A DNA stretch of 64,000 nt. It comes from an uncultured Clostridia bacterium. Its GTDB lineage: Bacteria; Bacillota; Clostridia; Oscillospirales; Oscillospiraceae. The notes under the pieces are model-generated. The model was not told the DNA's origin. It saw only the letters and a program-made list of their open reading frames with translations, and did no database searches. The stretch spans positions 1 to 64,000 of the forward strand of contig CAMCNO010000006.1 in the NCBI GenBank assembly GCA_945876285.1, in the 5' to 3' direction. Below are positions 29,192-38,760 of this stretch, piece by piece (position 1 is the first letter of the stretch; each line of letters starts with the position of its first letter). Made by a program: the position numbers and the translations under genes.

Positions 29192-30273
29192 CGCAGTGCC
29201 TCCCCTCTGAAAATCAGCAGCAGGAACAGCGGTGCCCCGAGGAAAGAGGTGATGGCGCCGATGGGCAGAATAGCGGGCGGCAGGATGGCCTTCGCTGCCA
29301 GGTCGCCCAGGAGGAGCAGGATGCTGCCTGCCAGAGCGGAGCAGGGCAGGAGAAACCGGTAGTCGCTGCCCACGAAACGGCGGACAATGTGGGGTGCGAT
29401 GAGGCCCACAAAGCTGACGATGCCCACGAAGGCCACCGCTACCGAGGCGATCAGGGTACACAGGCCCATGCTGATATAGCTCAAAAGGTCCACGCTTACT
29501 CCCAGACTTTTGGCGGTCTGAACGCCGCTGCTCAGCGCGTTGTAGTTCCAACGGTTCCAAAGGAAATAGAGGAATGCCGCCAGTGTCACGGCGTACATCA
29601 GCCGGATCTCCGACCAGCCGGGACGGCCCAGGTCGCCGAAGGTCCAGTAGACCACCGCGGACAGCTGCACATCGTCGGCAAAGTATTGCAGCAGGGTGGT
29701 GGCCCCGGAAAAGAGGGAGCTGAGGGCCACGCCCGCCAGGATCATGGAAGAGGGTGACGCGGACCGCAGGCGGCACAGGCCCAGAATGACCGCCGTGGTG
29801 GCAAGTCCCCCCAGAAAGGCGCAGAGGGTCACGGTGCCGGGAGAGCTGATGGTGACGGCAGTGGCCGCGTTGGCGGCGTTTTGAGCGCCGGCGTCCAGGG
29901 CAATGATGGCCAATGCCGCGCCGAAGGCGGCACCCTGAGACACGCCCAGGGTGGAGGCGGAAGCCAGCGGATTGCGCAGGACGTTCTGCATCACGCAGCC
30001 GGACAGCGCCAGGGCGGCGCCCACCACGATGGCCACGGCGATGCGGGGCAGCCGGACATGGAACACGATGGCCCGGCTCTGGGCCGTGCCGCCGCCTGTC
30101 AGGGTGTCCGCCAGCTCCGCGAGGGAAAGCCCGGCGGAGCCGCTGGTCAGTGACAGCAGGGCCAGCGCGGCCAGAACCGCCAGCAGGACAAGGGTCACCA
30201 GCCGCTTCCGCCGGAGAAAGAGGCGGTAGCTGTCCGGCGTACAGGTATGGAGTTGTTCACTGTGCAGGTCCAA
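29188..30273 (-). CDS. FecCD-family ABC transporter permease
   Basis: RLPRIAVAIVVGAALALSGCVMQNVLRNPLASASTLGVSQGAAFGA; GLIAPHIVRRFVG. Confidence 0.95.
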   Translation of the reverse strand: MDLHSEQLHTCTPDSYRLFLRRKRLVTLVLLAVLAALALLSLTSGSAGLSLAELADTLTGGGTAQSRAIVFHVRLPRIAVAIVVGAALALSGCVMQNVLRNPLASASTLGVSQGAAFGAALAIIALDAGAQNAANAATAVTISSPGTVTLCAFLGGLATTAVILGLCRLRSASPSSMILAGVALSSLFSGATTLLQYFADDVQLSAVVYWTFGDLGRPGWSEIRLMYAVTLAAFLYFLWNRWNYNALSSGVQTAKSLGVSVDLLSYISMGLCTLIASVAVAFVGIVSFVGLIAPHIVRRFVGSDYRFLLPCSALAGSILLLLGDLAAKAILPPAILPIGAITSFLGAPLFLLLIFRGEALR

Positions 30274-31384
30274 GTTCGATCACTCCAAAGGCAAGGCCGT
30301 CGGCCTCCATGTCGTTGTAATAGCGGCATCCCAGCAGGAATTCCAGGATATCGTCGGTCTTTTCGGCAATACCCACGTCATCAAAGCGCTCGGGGTAGAT
30401 GACGCTGCCGGCGTAGTAGGCGTTTGCCAGGGCGTAGCCCACGTTGGTGGAATAGTTGTTGAAGGAGACGCAGGCGTAGAGCTTGCCCTCCCGGACCGCG
30501 GTCAGGGAGTCAAAAAAGCTGGGGTTGGTCCGATACTCGTCCCGCACCAGAGGCATGTTGCCGGGATCCAGGAAAATCAGCTCCGGGTCCCAGGCCACCA
30601 CCCGCTCCGGGTCGGCGTCGAAGTAGCCGGTCTCACCTATTTCGTCAGCCACGTTGTTGGCGTGGATGGCCATAAAGGGACCGAAGTTGGAGTAGGTCCC
30701 GGTAAAGCCGTGGGCGCCGGAGAAGGTCACGGCGCCGGCATAGACGGCGGGCTTGTCTCCGTCGGGAATGTCCGCTGTCCGGGCATCCAGATCGGCCTTG
30801 CAGCCGTCGATGTACTGCAGGACTTCCTCGCACCGCTCCTGAACGGCCAGCACCTCGGCGGCTACCCGCATGGCGGTGTAAAAGCTGTCGTCGATGAAGT
30901 TGATGCTCTTGGCCCGGATGGATACGCAGGGGATGCCGGTGGACTGCGCCAGATCTTCCAGCGCCTCCTGGGTATAGCCGGACAGGATGACGTCCGGCTG
31001 CAGGCGGATCAGTTCCTCCACATAGGCGGTGTTGGCGGTGCCGCCGCCCTTGCCGATGGAGGGCAGGGCGTCAAAGGTATCGTGATAAGCGTAGGCGTAA
31101 TCCCGGAGGGTGGAGGTTGCATATTCCTTGTCGCAATCCTCCACGCCCACCAGGCGGTCGGTGCATTGCAGGTAGGTCACCATGCGCAGGGCGCCGGAGC
31201 CGGTGCAGACGATGGTTTTCACCTCGGCGGGAATGACGACCTCCCGGCCGAAGCTGTCGGTGACGGTGCGGGTAACAGGCGTTTCCGACGCGGTTTTTTC
31301 CGGGGCAGGCGTTTCTTTTTGGCCGCAGGCGGCCAGGGACAGCAGCAGGATACAGGATAACAGGATGGAAAACAGTTTTTTCAT
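30257..31384 (-). CDS. ABC transporter substrate-binding lipoprotein (FecB/BtuF-like)
   Basis: Lipobox LLSLAACGQKE; VTDSFGREVVIPAEVKTIVCTGSGALRMVTYLQ. Confidence 0.93.
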   Translation of the reverse strand: MKKLFSILLSCILLLSLAACGQKETPAPEKTASETPVTRTVTDSFGREVVIPAEVKTIVCTGSGALRMVTYLQCTDRLVGVEDCDKEYATSTLRDYAYAYHDTFDALPSIGKGGGTANTAYVEELIRLQPDVILSGYTQEALEDLAQSTGIPCVSIRAKSINFIDDSFYTAMRVAAEVLAVQERCEEVLQYIDGCKADLDARTADIPDGDKPAVYAGAVTFSGAHGFTGTYSNFGPFMAIHANNVADEIGETGYFDADPERVVAWDPELIFLDPGNMPLVRDEYRTNPSFFDSLTAVREGKLYACVSFNNYSTNVGYALANAYYAGSVIYPERFDDVGIAEKTDDILEFLLGCRYYNDMEADGLAFGVIELGPAQ

Positions 31385-31405
31385 AAAGTTTAATTCCTTT
31401 CTCGG

Positions 31406-31924
31406 TCAGCGGTCATAAGTGCGGAAGCAATGGAGACAGACCACCTTGCCGTCCTGCAGACGGGCCATGTGCTCCGCCACGCCCTCGCCGCAGCAGGCGC
31501 AGGTGAGGGTGGTGAAGATGCGGGCCTTTTCCGGCAGGGGCTCCCTGGGCTCAGTGACGGTGAACAGTTCCTCCAGCGGCGCGGTGAAAATTTGCTGCTT
31601 GCGCTCCTCCCGGCTGAGAGGAGACTGGTTCCGCCTGGCGACTACCCGGAAGCCCTCACCGGAGGCACGGTCATAAAAGGTGTAGGCGGTCTTGCCGGTG
31701 CAGTGGTAGATGAAATTCCCCTTGCCCAGGGTGCAGCCCAGCAGGGACTGGATGGCGTCGCCGGGGCAGGCGTCGGTCTCGGCGAGGCAGACAAGCTCCT
31801 CGTCAGGGGTGGACACATGGCCCAGCTTTGCCTGCACGAATTCGCACAGGCGCACGCCCAGGGCCAGGCCGGGGCACTCGTGGCCGTGGAAGGCCACCGC
31901 TTTTTCCCACATGGCCTTATCCAT
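31406..31924 (-). CDS. FmdE-family protein with C-terminal zinc-finger-like tail
   Basis: KAVAFHGHECPGLALGVRLCEF...ETDACPGDAIQSLLGCTLGKGNFIYH...CACCGEGVAEHMARLQDGKVVCLHC. Confidence 0.88.
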   Translation of the reverse strand: MDKAMWEKAVAFHGHECPGLALGVRLCEFVQAKLGHVSTPDEELVCLAETDACPGDAIQSLLGCTLGKGNFIYHCTGKTAYTFYDRASGEGFRVVARRNQSPLSREERKQQIFTAPLEELFTVTEPREPLPEKARIFTTLTCACCGEGVAEHMARLQDGKVVCLHCFRTYDR

Positions 31925-33242
31925 TCTTCTGCACCTCCCCATGAATGGAGGACAACACGTCCTCCCAGACCTTCTGGAAGGGCAGCCCGGCAGCTCTGGC
32001 GGCGGCGGCCACATCCTCATACTCCGGCTTTTCCCGGTGGATGCCCTCTCCGTCAGCGCACTTGATGCGGATGGGGCCATAGGCGGTCTCCACGGTCTTG
32101 ACAGAGGGCGTCAGAATGTACTTCCCGCAGCGGCGGGAGCGGACGCCGTTGGTGTTGGTCTCCCGCAGGATGGCGTGGGCGAGGCGCTCCTCGTCCCTGG
32201 GCTTGCAGAGTACGGTGAAGCTGACACCGGCCCGGCCCTTCTTCATGGTCAGCGGCGCGCAGGAGATGTCCAGAGCGCCCTGGGCCAGCAGCTGCTCTCC
32301 GGCAAAGGCCAGGGCCTCTGCAGTCATGTCGTCGATATGGCAGCACAGCTCCACGATCTCCGCTTGCTGGGGGTCGCCGCTCTCGCCCCAGAAGGCACGG
32401 ACGCAGTTGGCGGCAGGAAATTCCTTTTTGCCGATGCCGTAGCCGGTCTTCTTCAGGGACATGACCGGCATGGGGCCGAAGCTCTCAGCAAAGTGGGTCA
32501 GCAGGGCCGCGCCGGTGGGGGTGCACAGCTCACCACGGATGTCCCCGGTGTAGCAGGGGACGCCCTCCAGCAGGTGGGCGGTGGCGGGAGCGGGCACCGG
32601 CACGATGCCGTGGGCACAGCGGACCTGGCCGCTGCCCAGATGGACGGGGGATGCTGCGATACGGTCGGGGTGCAGCATGTGGACCGCCAGGCAGACGCCG
32701 GTGACATCCGCCACCGCGTCCAGAGTGCCTACCTCGTGGAAATGAATTTGCTCCACCGGCATCCCGTGGGCCTTGGATTCGGCATCCGCAATGCGGGTAT
32801 AGACGGCCTTGGCACCGTCCTTTACCTCCGCCGGAACATCCAGGGCATCCAGCAGGGCGTAAATGTCCGCCGGGGCGGTGTGATGGTGCGTGTGGCCGTG
32901 GTCATGGTCGTGGTCATGGTCGTGGTCGTGGTCATGATGATGGTCATGGTCGTGCTCGTGCTCATGCTCATGGTCATGATGGTGCTCATGGACATGGTCG
33001 TGCCCGCAGCCCAGGGCCACATCGTGGCTGTGCTCCTCCTCGCCGTGGACGGTGACATCCATGTGGGTGCCTGTGATGCCGCAGGTGGCAGTCTGACGGG
33101 GCTGAACTTCCACGCCGGGAAACAGACGGTTCATGGTCTCCAAAAAGCGGGTCTGTTCCTCCGGGGACATCAGCTCGTACAGCGCCGCCATCAGCATATC
33201 GCCGGCGGCGCCCATGTTGCATTCCAGATATAAGGTCTTCAT
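31917..33242 (-). CDS. larC: Nickel pincer cofactor biosynthesis protein LarC (single fused ORF, His-rich insert)
   Basis: LYLECNMGAAGDMLMAALYEL; HFHEVGTLDAVADVTGVCLAVHML; HHDHEHEHEHDHDHHHDHDHDHDHDHDHGHTHHH insert; C-terminal REKPEYEDVAAAARAAGLPFQKV. Confidence 0.95.
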   Translation of the reverse strand: MKTLYLECNMGAAGDMLMAALYELMSPEEQTRFLETMNRLFPGVEVQPRQTATCGITGTHMDVTVHGEEEHSHDVALGCGHDHVHEHHHDHEHEHEHDHDHHHDHDHDHDHDHDHGHTHHHTAPADIYALLDALDVPAEVKDGAKAVYTRIADAESKAHGMPVEQIHFHEVGTLDAVADVTGVCLAVHMLHPDRIAASPVHLGSGQVRCAHGIVPVPAPATAHLLEGVPCYTGDIRGELCTPTGAALLTHFAESFGPMPVMSLKKTGYGIGKKEFPAANCVRAFWGESGDPQQAEIVELCCHIDDMTAEALAFAGEQLLAQGALDISCAPLTMKKGRAGVSFTVLCKPRDEERLAHAILRETNTNGVRSRRCGKYILTPSVKTVETAYGPIRIKCADGEGIHREKPEYEDVAAAARAAGLPFQKVWEDVLSSIHGEVQKNG

Positions 33243-34000
33243 TCCTTTGCACTCTCCATCTGATTAATACGGCTGGCCAGGTATCCCGCGCCGAAGCCGT
33301 TGTCGATATTCACCACGCTGACGCCGCTGGCGCAGGAGTTCAGCATGGACAGCAGGGCGCTGACGCCGCCGAAGGAGGCACCGTAGCCAACGCTGGTGGG
33401 AACCGCGATGACGGGGCAGTCCACAAGACCGCCCACAACGCTGGCGAGAGCGCCCTCCATGCCCGCCACGGCAATGACCACCCGGGCGCTCATCAGCGGC
33501 TCCAGATTGCTCAGCAGGCGGTGCAGCCCCGCAATGCCCACATCGTACAGCCGGGTGACACGGTTGCCCAGGGCCTCGGCGGTGATGGCGGCTTCCTCCG
33601 CCACACCCATGTCGCTGGTGCCGCCGGTGGCTACCACGATGGAGCCCCGGCCGGGGACCTCCTGGGGCAGCACCACCGCCAGCTTTGCCAGCGGCTCATA
33701 CCGCAGAGGGAAGGTCTGCGCCAGATAGTCCGCCGTCTCCTGCTGGATGCGGGTCACCAGGATGTTGACGCAGCCCCGTTTCTCCATGGCGGCGAGGATG
33801 CCGTTGATCTGCTCCTTGGTCTTGGACTGGCCGTAGATCACCTCCGGCACGCCCTGGCGGACGGCCCGGTGGTAATCCACCTTGGCGTAGCCCAGGTCTT
33901 CAAAGGGGGCCAGCTTCAGGCGTAGAAGGGCGTCCTCCGGCGTCAGCGCACCGGACTGCACGTCCTGCAGCACAGAGAGAATGTCGTGTCTGGATGCCAT
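33239..34000 (-). CDS. larB: Nickel pincer cofactor biosynthesis protein LarB
   Basis: FEDLGYAKVDYHRAVRQGVPEVIYGQSKTKEQI...ATGGTSDMGVAEEAAITAEALGNRV...VVGGLVDCPVIAVPTSVGYGASFGG. Confidence 0.95.
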   Translation of the reverse strand: MASRHDILSVLQDVQSGALTPEDALLRLKLAPFEDLGYAKVDYHRAVRQGVPEVIYGQSKTKEQINGILAAMEKRGCVNILVTRIQQETADYLAQTFPLRYEPLAKLAVVLPQEVPGRGSIVVATGGTSDMGVAEEAAITAEALGNRVTRLYDVGIAGLHRLLSNLEPLMSARVVIAVAGMEGALASVVGGLVDCPVIAVPTSVGYGASFGGVSALLSMLNSCASGVSVVNIDNGFGAGYLASRINQMESAKE

Positions 34001-34016
34001 TGTCTATTCTCCTTTC

Positions 34017-34772
34017 TCAGCGTGAAGCGGCCCGGGGGGTCAGATCCAGGGTGACCTGCGCGAACATGGGGGACAATGCTGTGCGCAGCTTTTCTCGGCA
34101 TTCCCAGGCGTAAGGGAACTGATCCTCAGTGAACTGCAGCATCGCGGTATCGCCCCGGAGCCGGACACGGAAATCCTGAAAGCCCATGGAAGAGAGCAGA
34201 TTTTCACTCTGCTCCACCTTTTGCAGGGCTTCCGCCGTGATGGGGGTGCCGGCGGGGATGCGGGTGGCAAGGCAGGCGTAGGAGGGTTTGTTCCAGACGA
34301 ACAGGCCGGCTTCCCGGCACAGGATGCGGACGTCGCTCTTGGTCAGACCGCACTCCCGCAAGGGGGAGCGGACCTCCAACTCCCGCAGGGCCTTCATGCC
34401 GGGGCGGTCGCCTGCGTCATCGGAGGCGTTGGTGCCATCGATGACGAGAGAGTAGCCGTCCGCCGCGGCCTGATGGAGAATGGCGGAAAAGACCCGACGC
34501 TTGCAGTGATAGCAGCGGTCCGCGGGATTGGCGGTGACTTCCGGATGGCACAGAATGTCTGCTTCGATGATGGTCAGCGGAAGTCGGCACTGGTATGCGA
34601 TCTTCCGGGCGTCCGCCAGCTCAAAGGCGGGCTGAAAGGCGGAGTGGAGATAATAGGCGCGCCAACTTTTCCCGTATTTCGCGGCGGCCCAAACCAGCAG
34701 GGAGGAATCTGTTCCGCCGGAAAAGGCCAGCGCTCCGGATGGATTCTGTTCAAAAAAAGACTTCAGTTCCAT
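34017..34772 (-). CDS. larE: ATP-dependent sacrificial sulfur transferase LarE
   Basis: ALAFSGGTDSSLLVWAA (PP-loop); NPADRCYHCKRRVF; DGTNASDDAGDRPGMKALRELEVRSPL; PSYACLATRIPAGTPIT. Confidence 0.95.
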   Translation of the reverse strand: MELKSFFEQNPSGALAFSGGTDSSLLVWAAAKYGKSWRAYYLHSAFQPAFELADARKIAYQCRLPLTIIEADILCHPEVTANPADRCYHCKRRVFSAILHQAAADGYSLVIDGTNASDDAGDRPGMKALRELEVRSPLRECGLTKSDVRILCREAGLFVWNKPSYACLATRIPAGTPITAEALQKVEQSENLLSSMGFQDFRVRLRGDTAMLQFTEDQFPYAWECREKLRTALSPMFAQVTLDLTPRAASR

Positions 34773-34789
34773 GAACGCAGGACGCTCCT

Positions 34790-34945
34790 TTCAAGATGTG
34801 CGAAAAACAAAAAAGGCATACCGATTCCCGGTATGCCTTCTGGCATTTCACGCGGCTTGAGCCGCGGTTATGTATGGCGTGGAGGAGGATAGTGCGCGCC
34901 CTTCTGGACGATGTGCGGCCTCTTGACCGCTTACTTAATAAATAG
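34790..34945 (-). promoter_or_regulatory. Structured 5' leader of the lar operon ending in a Rho-independent-type terminator (attenuator/riboswitch candidate)
   Basis: Minus strand: gcgg-tcaagagg-ccgc, ccgcggc-tcaa-gccgcg, then aaggcataccgg-gaat-cggtatgccttttttg (34813-34839) upstream of larE. Confidence 0.5.
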
Positions 34946-35051
34946 TATAACAATGGAGAGGACAAGCGTCAAGAGATGACTTCGTCAAAAAACACAGTTG
35001 CAAATTTCAAAAAACTGTTCAATAAAATTTCTATAGCATAGAGGGAGAGGG

Positions 35052-35492
35052 ATGCCTGTGAAAAGGGAACACATCATGGTCGCTGTAATCGACGGACAAG
35101 GCGGCGGCGTGGGACGTGCGCTGGTTGAACAAATCAAGCGGACATTTCCGTCACTCCACGTGCGGGCGCTGGGAACAAATGCTTTGGCCACGGCGGCTAT
35201 GCTGAAGGGTGGCGCGGACGACGGAGCCACAGGCGAGAATGCCATCGTCCATAACGCCGGACAGATGCAGGTGCTCCTGGGGCCGATGGCGATCCTGGTG
35301 GCCAACGGACTATTGGGTGAGATGACGTCGCAGATGGCTGCGGCTGTCGGCGGCAGCGGCGCCCTCAAAATTCTGGTGCCTTCTCAGCGGTGCAATATCC
35401 GATTAGCAGGCGTGGCAATGCAGCCGATGCAGGTGTACCTCGAGGATGCTGTCCGTATGCTGGGGGAAGAACTGGACCGATTGTCAGAGTAA
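35052..35492 (+). CDS. DUF3842-family protein
   Basis: IMVAVIDGQGGGVGRALVEQIKRTFPSLHVRALGTNALATAAMLKGGADDGATGENAIVHNAGQMQVLLGPMAILVANGLLGEMT. Confidence 0.85.
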   Translation: MPVKREHIMVAVIDGQGGGVGRALVEQIKRTFPSLHVRALGTNALATAAMLKGGADDGATGENAIVHNAGQMQVLLGPMAILVANGLLGEMTSQMAAAVGGSGALKILVPSQRCNIRLAGVAMQPMQVYLEDAVRMLGEELDRLSE

Positions 35493-35562
35493 GGACTTCG
35501 TGGATACTCCAGCCTTGGGACTGCATCGGCAGATGATATGCTCTTTCAACAGAATCACAAGC

Positions 35563-35592
35563 AACAGCCAGTGCCTTTCGGCACTGGCTGTT
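35563..35592. terminator. Terminator-like hairpin between convergent genes
   Basis: aacagccagtgcc-tttc-ggcactggctgtt. Confidence 0.7.
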
Positions 35593-35649
35593 ACTTGTGA
35601 GGTGCCCTGTGGGCAGCTCTTTTTTCTGGTATCAGGGGATGGCTCCAAT

Positions 35650-38640
35650 TCAGAGGATGGTCAGACGGCCCCGGCCGGTTTCTTTTGACCGGTACAGCGC
35701 CTTGTCCGACGCTTCATACAACTGATTGAAGGTCATCTCCGGCTTTGCGGCAGTCATACCCATGGAGATGCCCACGCCCTCGCCGGCGGCCTTGAGCCGC
35801 ATGTTCACCTGGTCAAAGATCTGCCGTGCCCGTTCCCGGATCTGCGCGTCCGTCGCATCCGGGTCAAATACAAGGAGTACCGCAAACTCGTCGCCGCCCA
35901 TGCGGCAGGCGCGGTCCTCCTCCCGCAGGGAGGCCAGCAGCGTATGCGCGATCAGGACCAGGAGCTCGTCGCCGTTATGATGGCCGAATGTGTCATTATA
36001 CTCCTTGAATTTGTCCACATCCATCATCAGCATCACGGCCTTCGACGTTCCTTCCAGGAGCTTCAGTTCCACATCGCTGCGGAAAGCGGCGTGATTCAAA
36101 AGCCCTGTCAGAGAATCTCTGCGATAGGTCAGCTCCCAGTACCGCAGCCGGCTTTCGGCCTTGTGCTGCTCCGCGTCCAGCAGCATCTTCATCGAATAGG
36201 TGTTGGTGACATCCGCGATGATGATCTCCGACCGTTCCTCGCGGGCCGCCGAATCATAATACACTCTGCCGTAACAGAACACATAGATATCGGTGCCGTC
36301 CTTGCGGCGCAGCTTGTGTTCCTGAAAGACCTGGGGACTTCTGGACAGGCTGGTAGTGGTTTGACACAGGTACTCCGTGCGATCCTCCTCCGGGATCAGG
36401 TCCATCTGGTACATGGGCCTCTGCTGGATGTCGTCCCGGGTGTACCCCGTCAGTTTCTCGAAATTCTCGTCCACGGACACGATCATCATGGCCTCATCTA
36501 CCAGATAACGGCTGTATGGGACCGGATGTACGACGGTATGGGTGTCTGCCGCCTGCTCACTGTTCGGGCTGCCACTGTGTTCCGCAGTTCCATCTTCCGG
36601 CTGCCCGGCTCTGCACGTTACCTCCTCCGGTGGAGATTCTTTCAGCATCCCGAGAAACTCTGATACGATAAAGGGGTCAAACTGGCTGCCTGCGCAGCGC
36701 TTTAATTCCGCGACTGCTTTGGAGACGGACATGGCGGGGCGGTAAGCACGGTCATTGGTCATGGCGTCATAGGCGTCCACCACAGCAATGACGCGGGAAA
36801 GGAGGGGGATGCTCTCCCGGCTCAGACCGTCGGGATAGCCGCTGCCGTCCCAGTGTTCGTGGTGGTGCAGGATGTCCTCTGCGATCCCTTTAAGCTCCTG
36901 ATTGCTGTTGGCGATCTCATATCCCTTTTTCGAATGGGTCTGCAGGATCTTCCACTCCTCATCGGAGAGCTTGCCCGGCTTATTCAGAATCTCCAGGGGA
37001 ATACCGATCTTGCCGATATCGTGGAGCAGACAGAGCAAAGACAGGTTGCTCTGCTGGATGTCCGTCAGCCCAATTCGCCGACCCAGCTCTGCTCCCATGT
37101 TCTGGGTGCGGCGTACATGGTGCTCAGTGTCGCTGTCGCACTCCTGGAGGGCCCGGATCAGGGAAGACAGCATTTCAGAGTGAACAGACCCTTTGTCCAA
37201 CAGCTTCTTCGCCCGCATTGCCTTCATCGCCGTCTGCATCGCCTGCAGGATATCCGGCGTTTCTTCTGCAGCCGTACTGACCGCATACTGCAATTGGCCG
37301 GGGAACTGCTCCTTCACCTGCGTCAGACAGTCCCGCATCTCGGCTTCGCTGCCGTGGCTGCGCAGGGCATAGAGACTGGCTTCCGGCCCCCGCACATAAT
37401 AGGTCTGTTTGGGGAAGCACTGCCGCATGGTATCCGCCAGCAGTTTGATCTGCTGGTCTCCCACGTGGTTTCCCATGGTGCTGTTGATCACTGACAGGCT
37501 GTTGATGTCACAGATCGCCACCGCCACAGGGCTGTGAAAGGCGTCCTGATCCTCCCGTACGAACAACTGGAAGCTCTCCCAGTCCTGGAAGCCTGTCAGA
37601 AGGTCGGTCTCCAGCGCCGCGTCCGAAAAGACAAAGAGAAGTCCCAGCTGCTGCTGCCGTTCGTTTTTCAGACCGCGGATATCGCACCGCAGCGGCCGTT
37701 CCTCTCCGTCGTGATTGATGTAGCACTGCTGGGAAAAGCTTTCGTTTTCCGCCTGGGAATTGAGGGCGAGATCATAGTCGTCCAGAAATTCCTGCAGGGT
37801 CCTGCACTGTTCCAGCCGGAGCTTCCCCAGGAAAGCGTCCGCTTTTTCGTTGTGCAGAATCAGGCTGTCGTTATAGTCGAACAGGACGATGCCCTGACCG
37901 ATGTTTTCAAAGATGCTGGTTTTCAGGGAGTTGAGCATACCGTGGGTGGAGTAGTTAAAACAGCTCCAGTACAGCAGAACGGCCGTCAGACTGTAACCAC
38001 AGATAGAGTAGTCCAGCAGGGTGTAAACGGCATCCCCCGGCCAGAACAAAAACACGGCGTTTATCGATACGATGACCAGAATGCCCAGAATCACATAGCC
38101 GTACTGCGCCCGGTACTCCCAGGGGATTTTGTACATTTTCCGAATCAGCAGGAACAGGACTGTAAGCACCAGCGTATAGGTAAACACCAGATGAAGCCAG
38201 TAGAGGGGCTTCATCTGATAGCTGTACCTGGCGACAATGGTCTCTCTCGGCACATAATGGATGGCGATTTCCCAAAAGGGATTCACTGCAAAGACGACAA
38301 CCTCAAAGGCCGCATACAGGATACCCAGTCCGATGGCTCTCTTTTCCGATTTTCTGAATTTACCTTTGGTAAAGTACACGGTGAAGATGAGCAGGCACAG
38401 CAGCATGAGATCGATGGTGATAAAATAGATGCTGGACATGACCGACATAAACAGATAATTGTCGACCAGAATGCTGCCCAGATAGCTGATATCCACCACG
38501 GCTGCTCCCACGCAGGCAAAGCCCAAATACCGTCCGGTGGGCTCGTTCTTCCGAAAGGACTGCAAGGCCAGAATCATATCGCCAACGGCGATCAAGATGG
38601 AGATCTTAATGTATATATCCAAGAATATCGTTTGCCCCAT
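35650..38640 (-). CDS. Membrane c-di-GMP-type signalling protein: TM sensor, degenerate GGDEF, HD-GYP, PAS, GGDEF
   Basis: TM N-terminus; DLLTGFQDWESFQLF...RGPEASLYAL (degenerate GGDEF); LLCLLHDIGKIGIPLEILNKPGKLSDEEW...HHHEHWDGSGYPDGL; PAS FEKLTGYTRDDIQQRP; DSLTGLLNHAAFRSD...CRMGGDEFAVLLVF. Confidence 0.93.
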   Translation of the reverse strand: MGQTIFLDIYIKISILIAVGDMILALQSFRKNEPTGRYLGFACVGAAVVDISYLGSILVDNYLFMSVMSSIYFITIDLMLLCLLIFTVYFTKGKFRKSEKRAIGLGILYAAFEVVVFAVNPFWEIAIHYVPRETIVARYSYQMKPLYWLHLVFTYTLVLTVLFLLIRKMYKIPWEYRAQYGYVILGILVIVSINAVFLFWPGDAVYTLLDYSICGYSLTAVLLYWSCFNYSTHGMLNSLKTSIFENIGQGIVLFDYNDSLILHNEKADAFLGKLRLEQCRTLQEFLDDYDLALNSQAENESFSQQCYINHDGEERPLRCDIRGLKNERQQQLGLLFVFSDAALETDLLTGFQDWESFQLFVREDQDAFHSPVAVAICDINSLSVINSTMGNHVGDQQIKLLADTMRQCFPKQTYYVRGPEASLYALRSHGSEAEMRDCLTQVKEQFPGQLQYAVSTAAEETPDILQAMQTAMKAMRAKKLLDKGSVHSEMLSSLIRALQECDSDTEHHVRRTQNMGAELGRRIGLTDIQQSNLSLLCLLHDIGKIGIPLEILNKPGKLSDEEWKILQTHSKKGYEIANSNQELKGIAEDILHHHEHWDGSGYPDGLSRESIPLLSRVIAVVDAYDAMTNDRAYRPAMSVSKAVAELKRCAGSQFDPFIVSEFLGMLKESPPEEVTCRAGQPEDGTAEHSGSPNSEQAADTHTVVHPVPYSRYLVDEAMMIVSVDENFEKLTGYTRDDIQQRPMYQMDLIPEEDRTEYLCQTTTSLSRSPQVFQEHKLRRKDGTDIYVFCYGRVYYDSAAREERSEIIIADVTNTYSMKMLLDAEQHKAESRLRYWELTYRRDSLTGLLNHAAFRSDVELKLLEGTSKAVMLMMDVDKFKEYNDTFGHHNGDELLVLIAHTLLASLREEDRACRMGGDEFAVLLVFDPDATDAQIRERARQIFDQVNMRLKAAGEGVGISMGMTAAKPEMTFNQLYEASDKALYRSKETGRGRLTIL

Positions 38641-38760
38641 CCTGAGACCCGCCTTTCGTTCATTTTTGCGCCAAATATATCACCATTATATATTATTATT
38701 TAATGCATATCAATCACCGGTGGGCAGAAATTTGTTAGCGCCGGGAGAAAATCGCCATTT

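Noticed and set aside
28421-29776. 451-aa ORF as a fused permease-ATPase
   Set aside because: The N-terminal ~195 residues are the out-of-frame overlap with the FecCD permease gene; the real ATPase starts at MIEIQNLSFSYG (29191).
32878-33050. Short direct repeats resembling a CRISPR or satellite
   Set aside because: In-frame His/Asp codon repeat inside larC, not repeat-spacer organisation.
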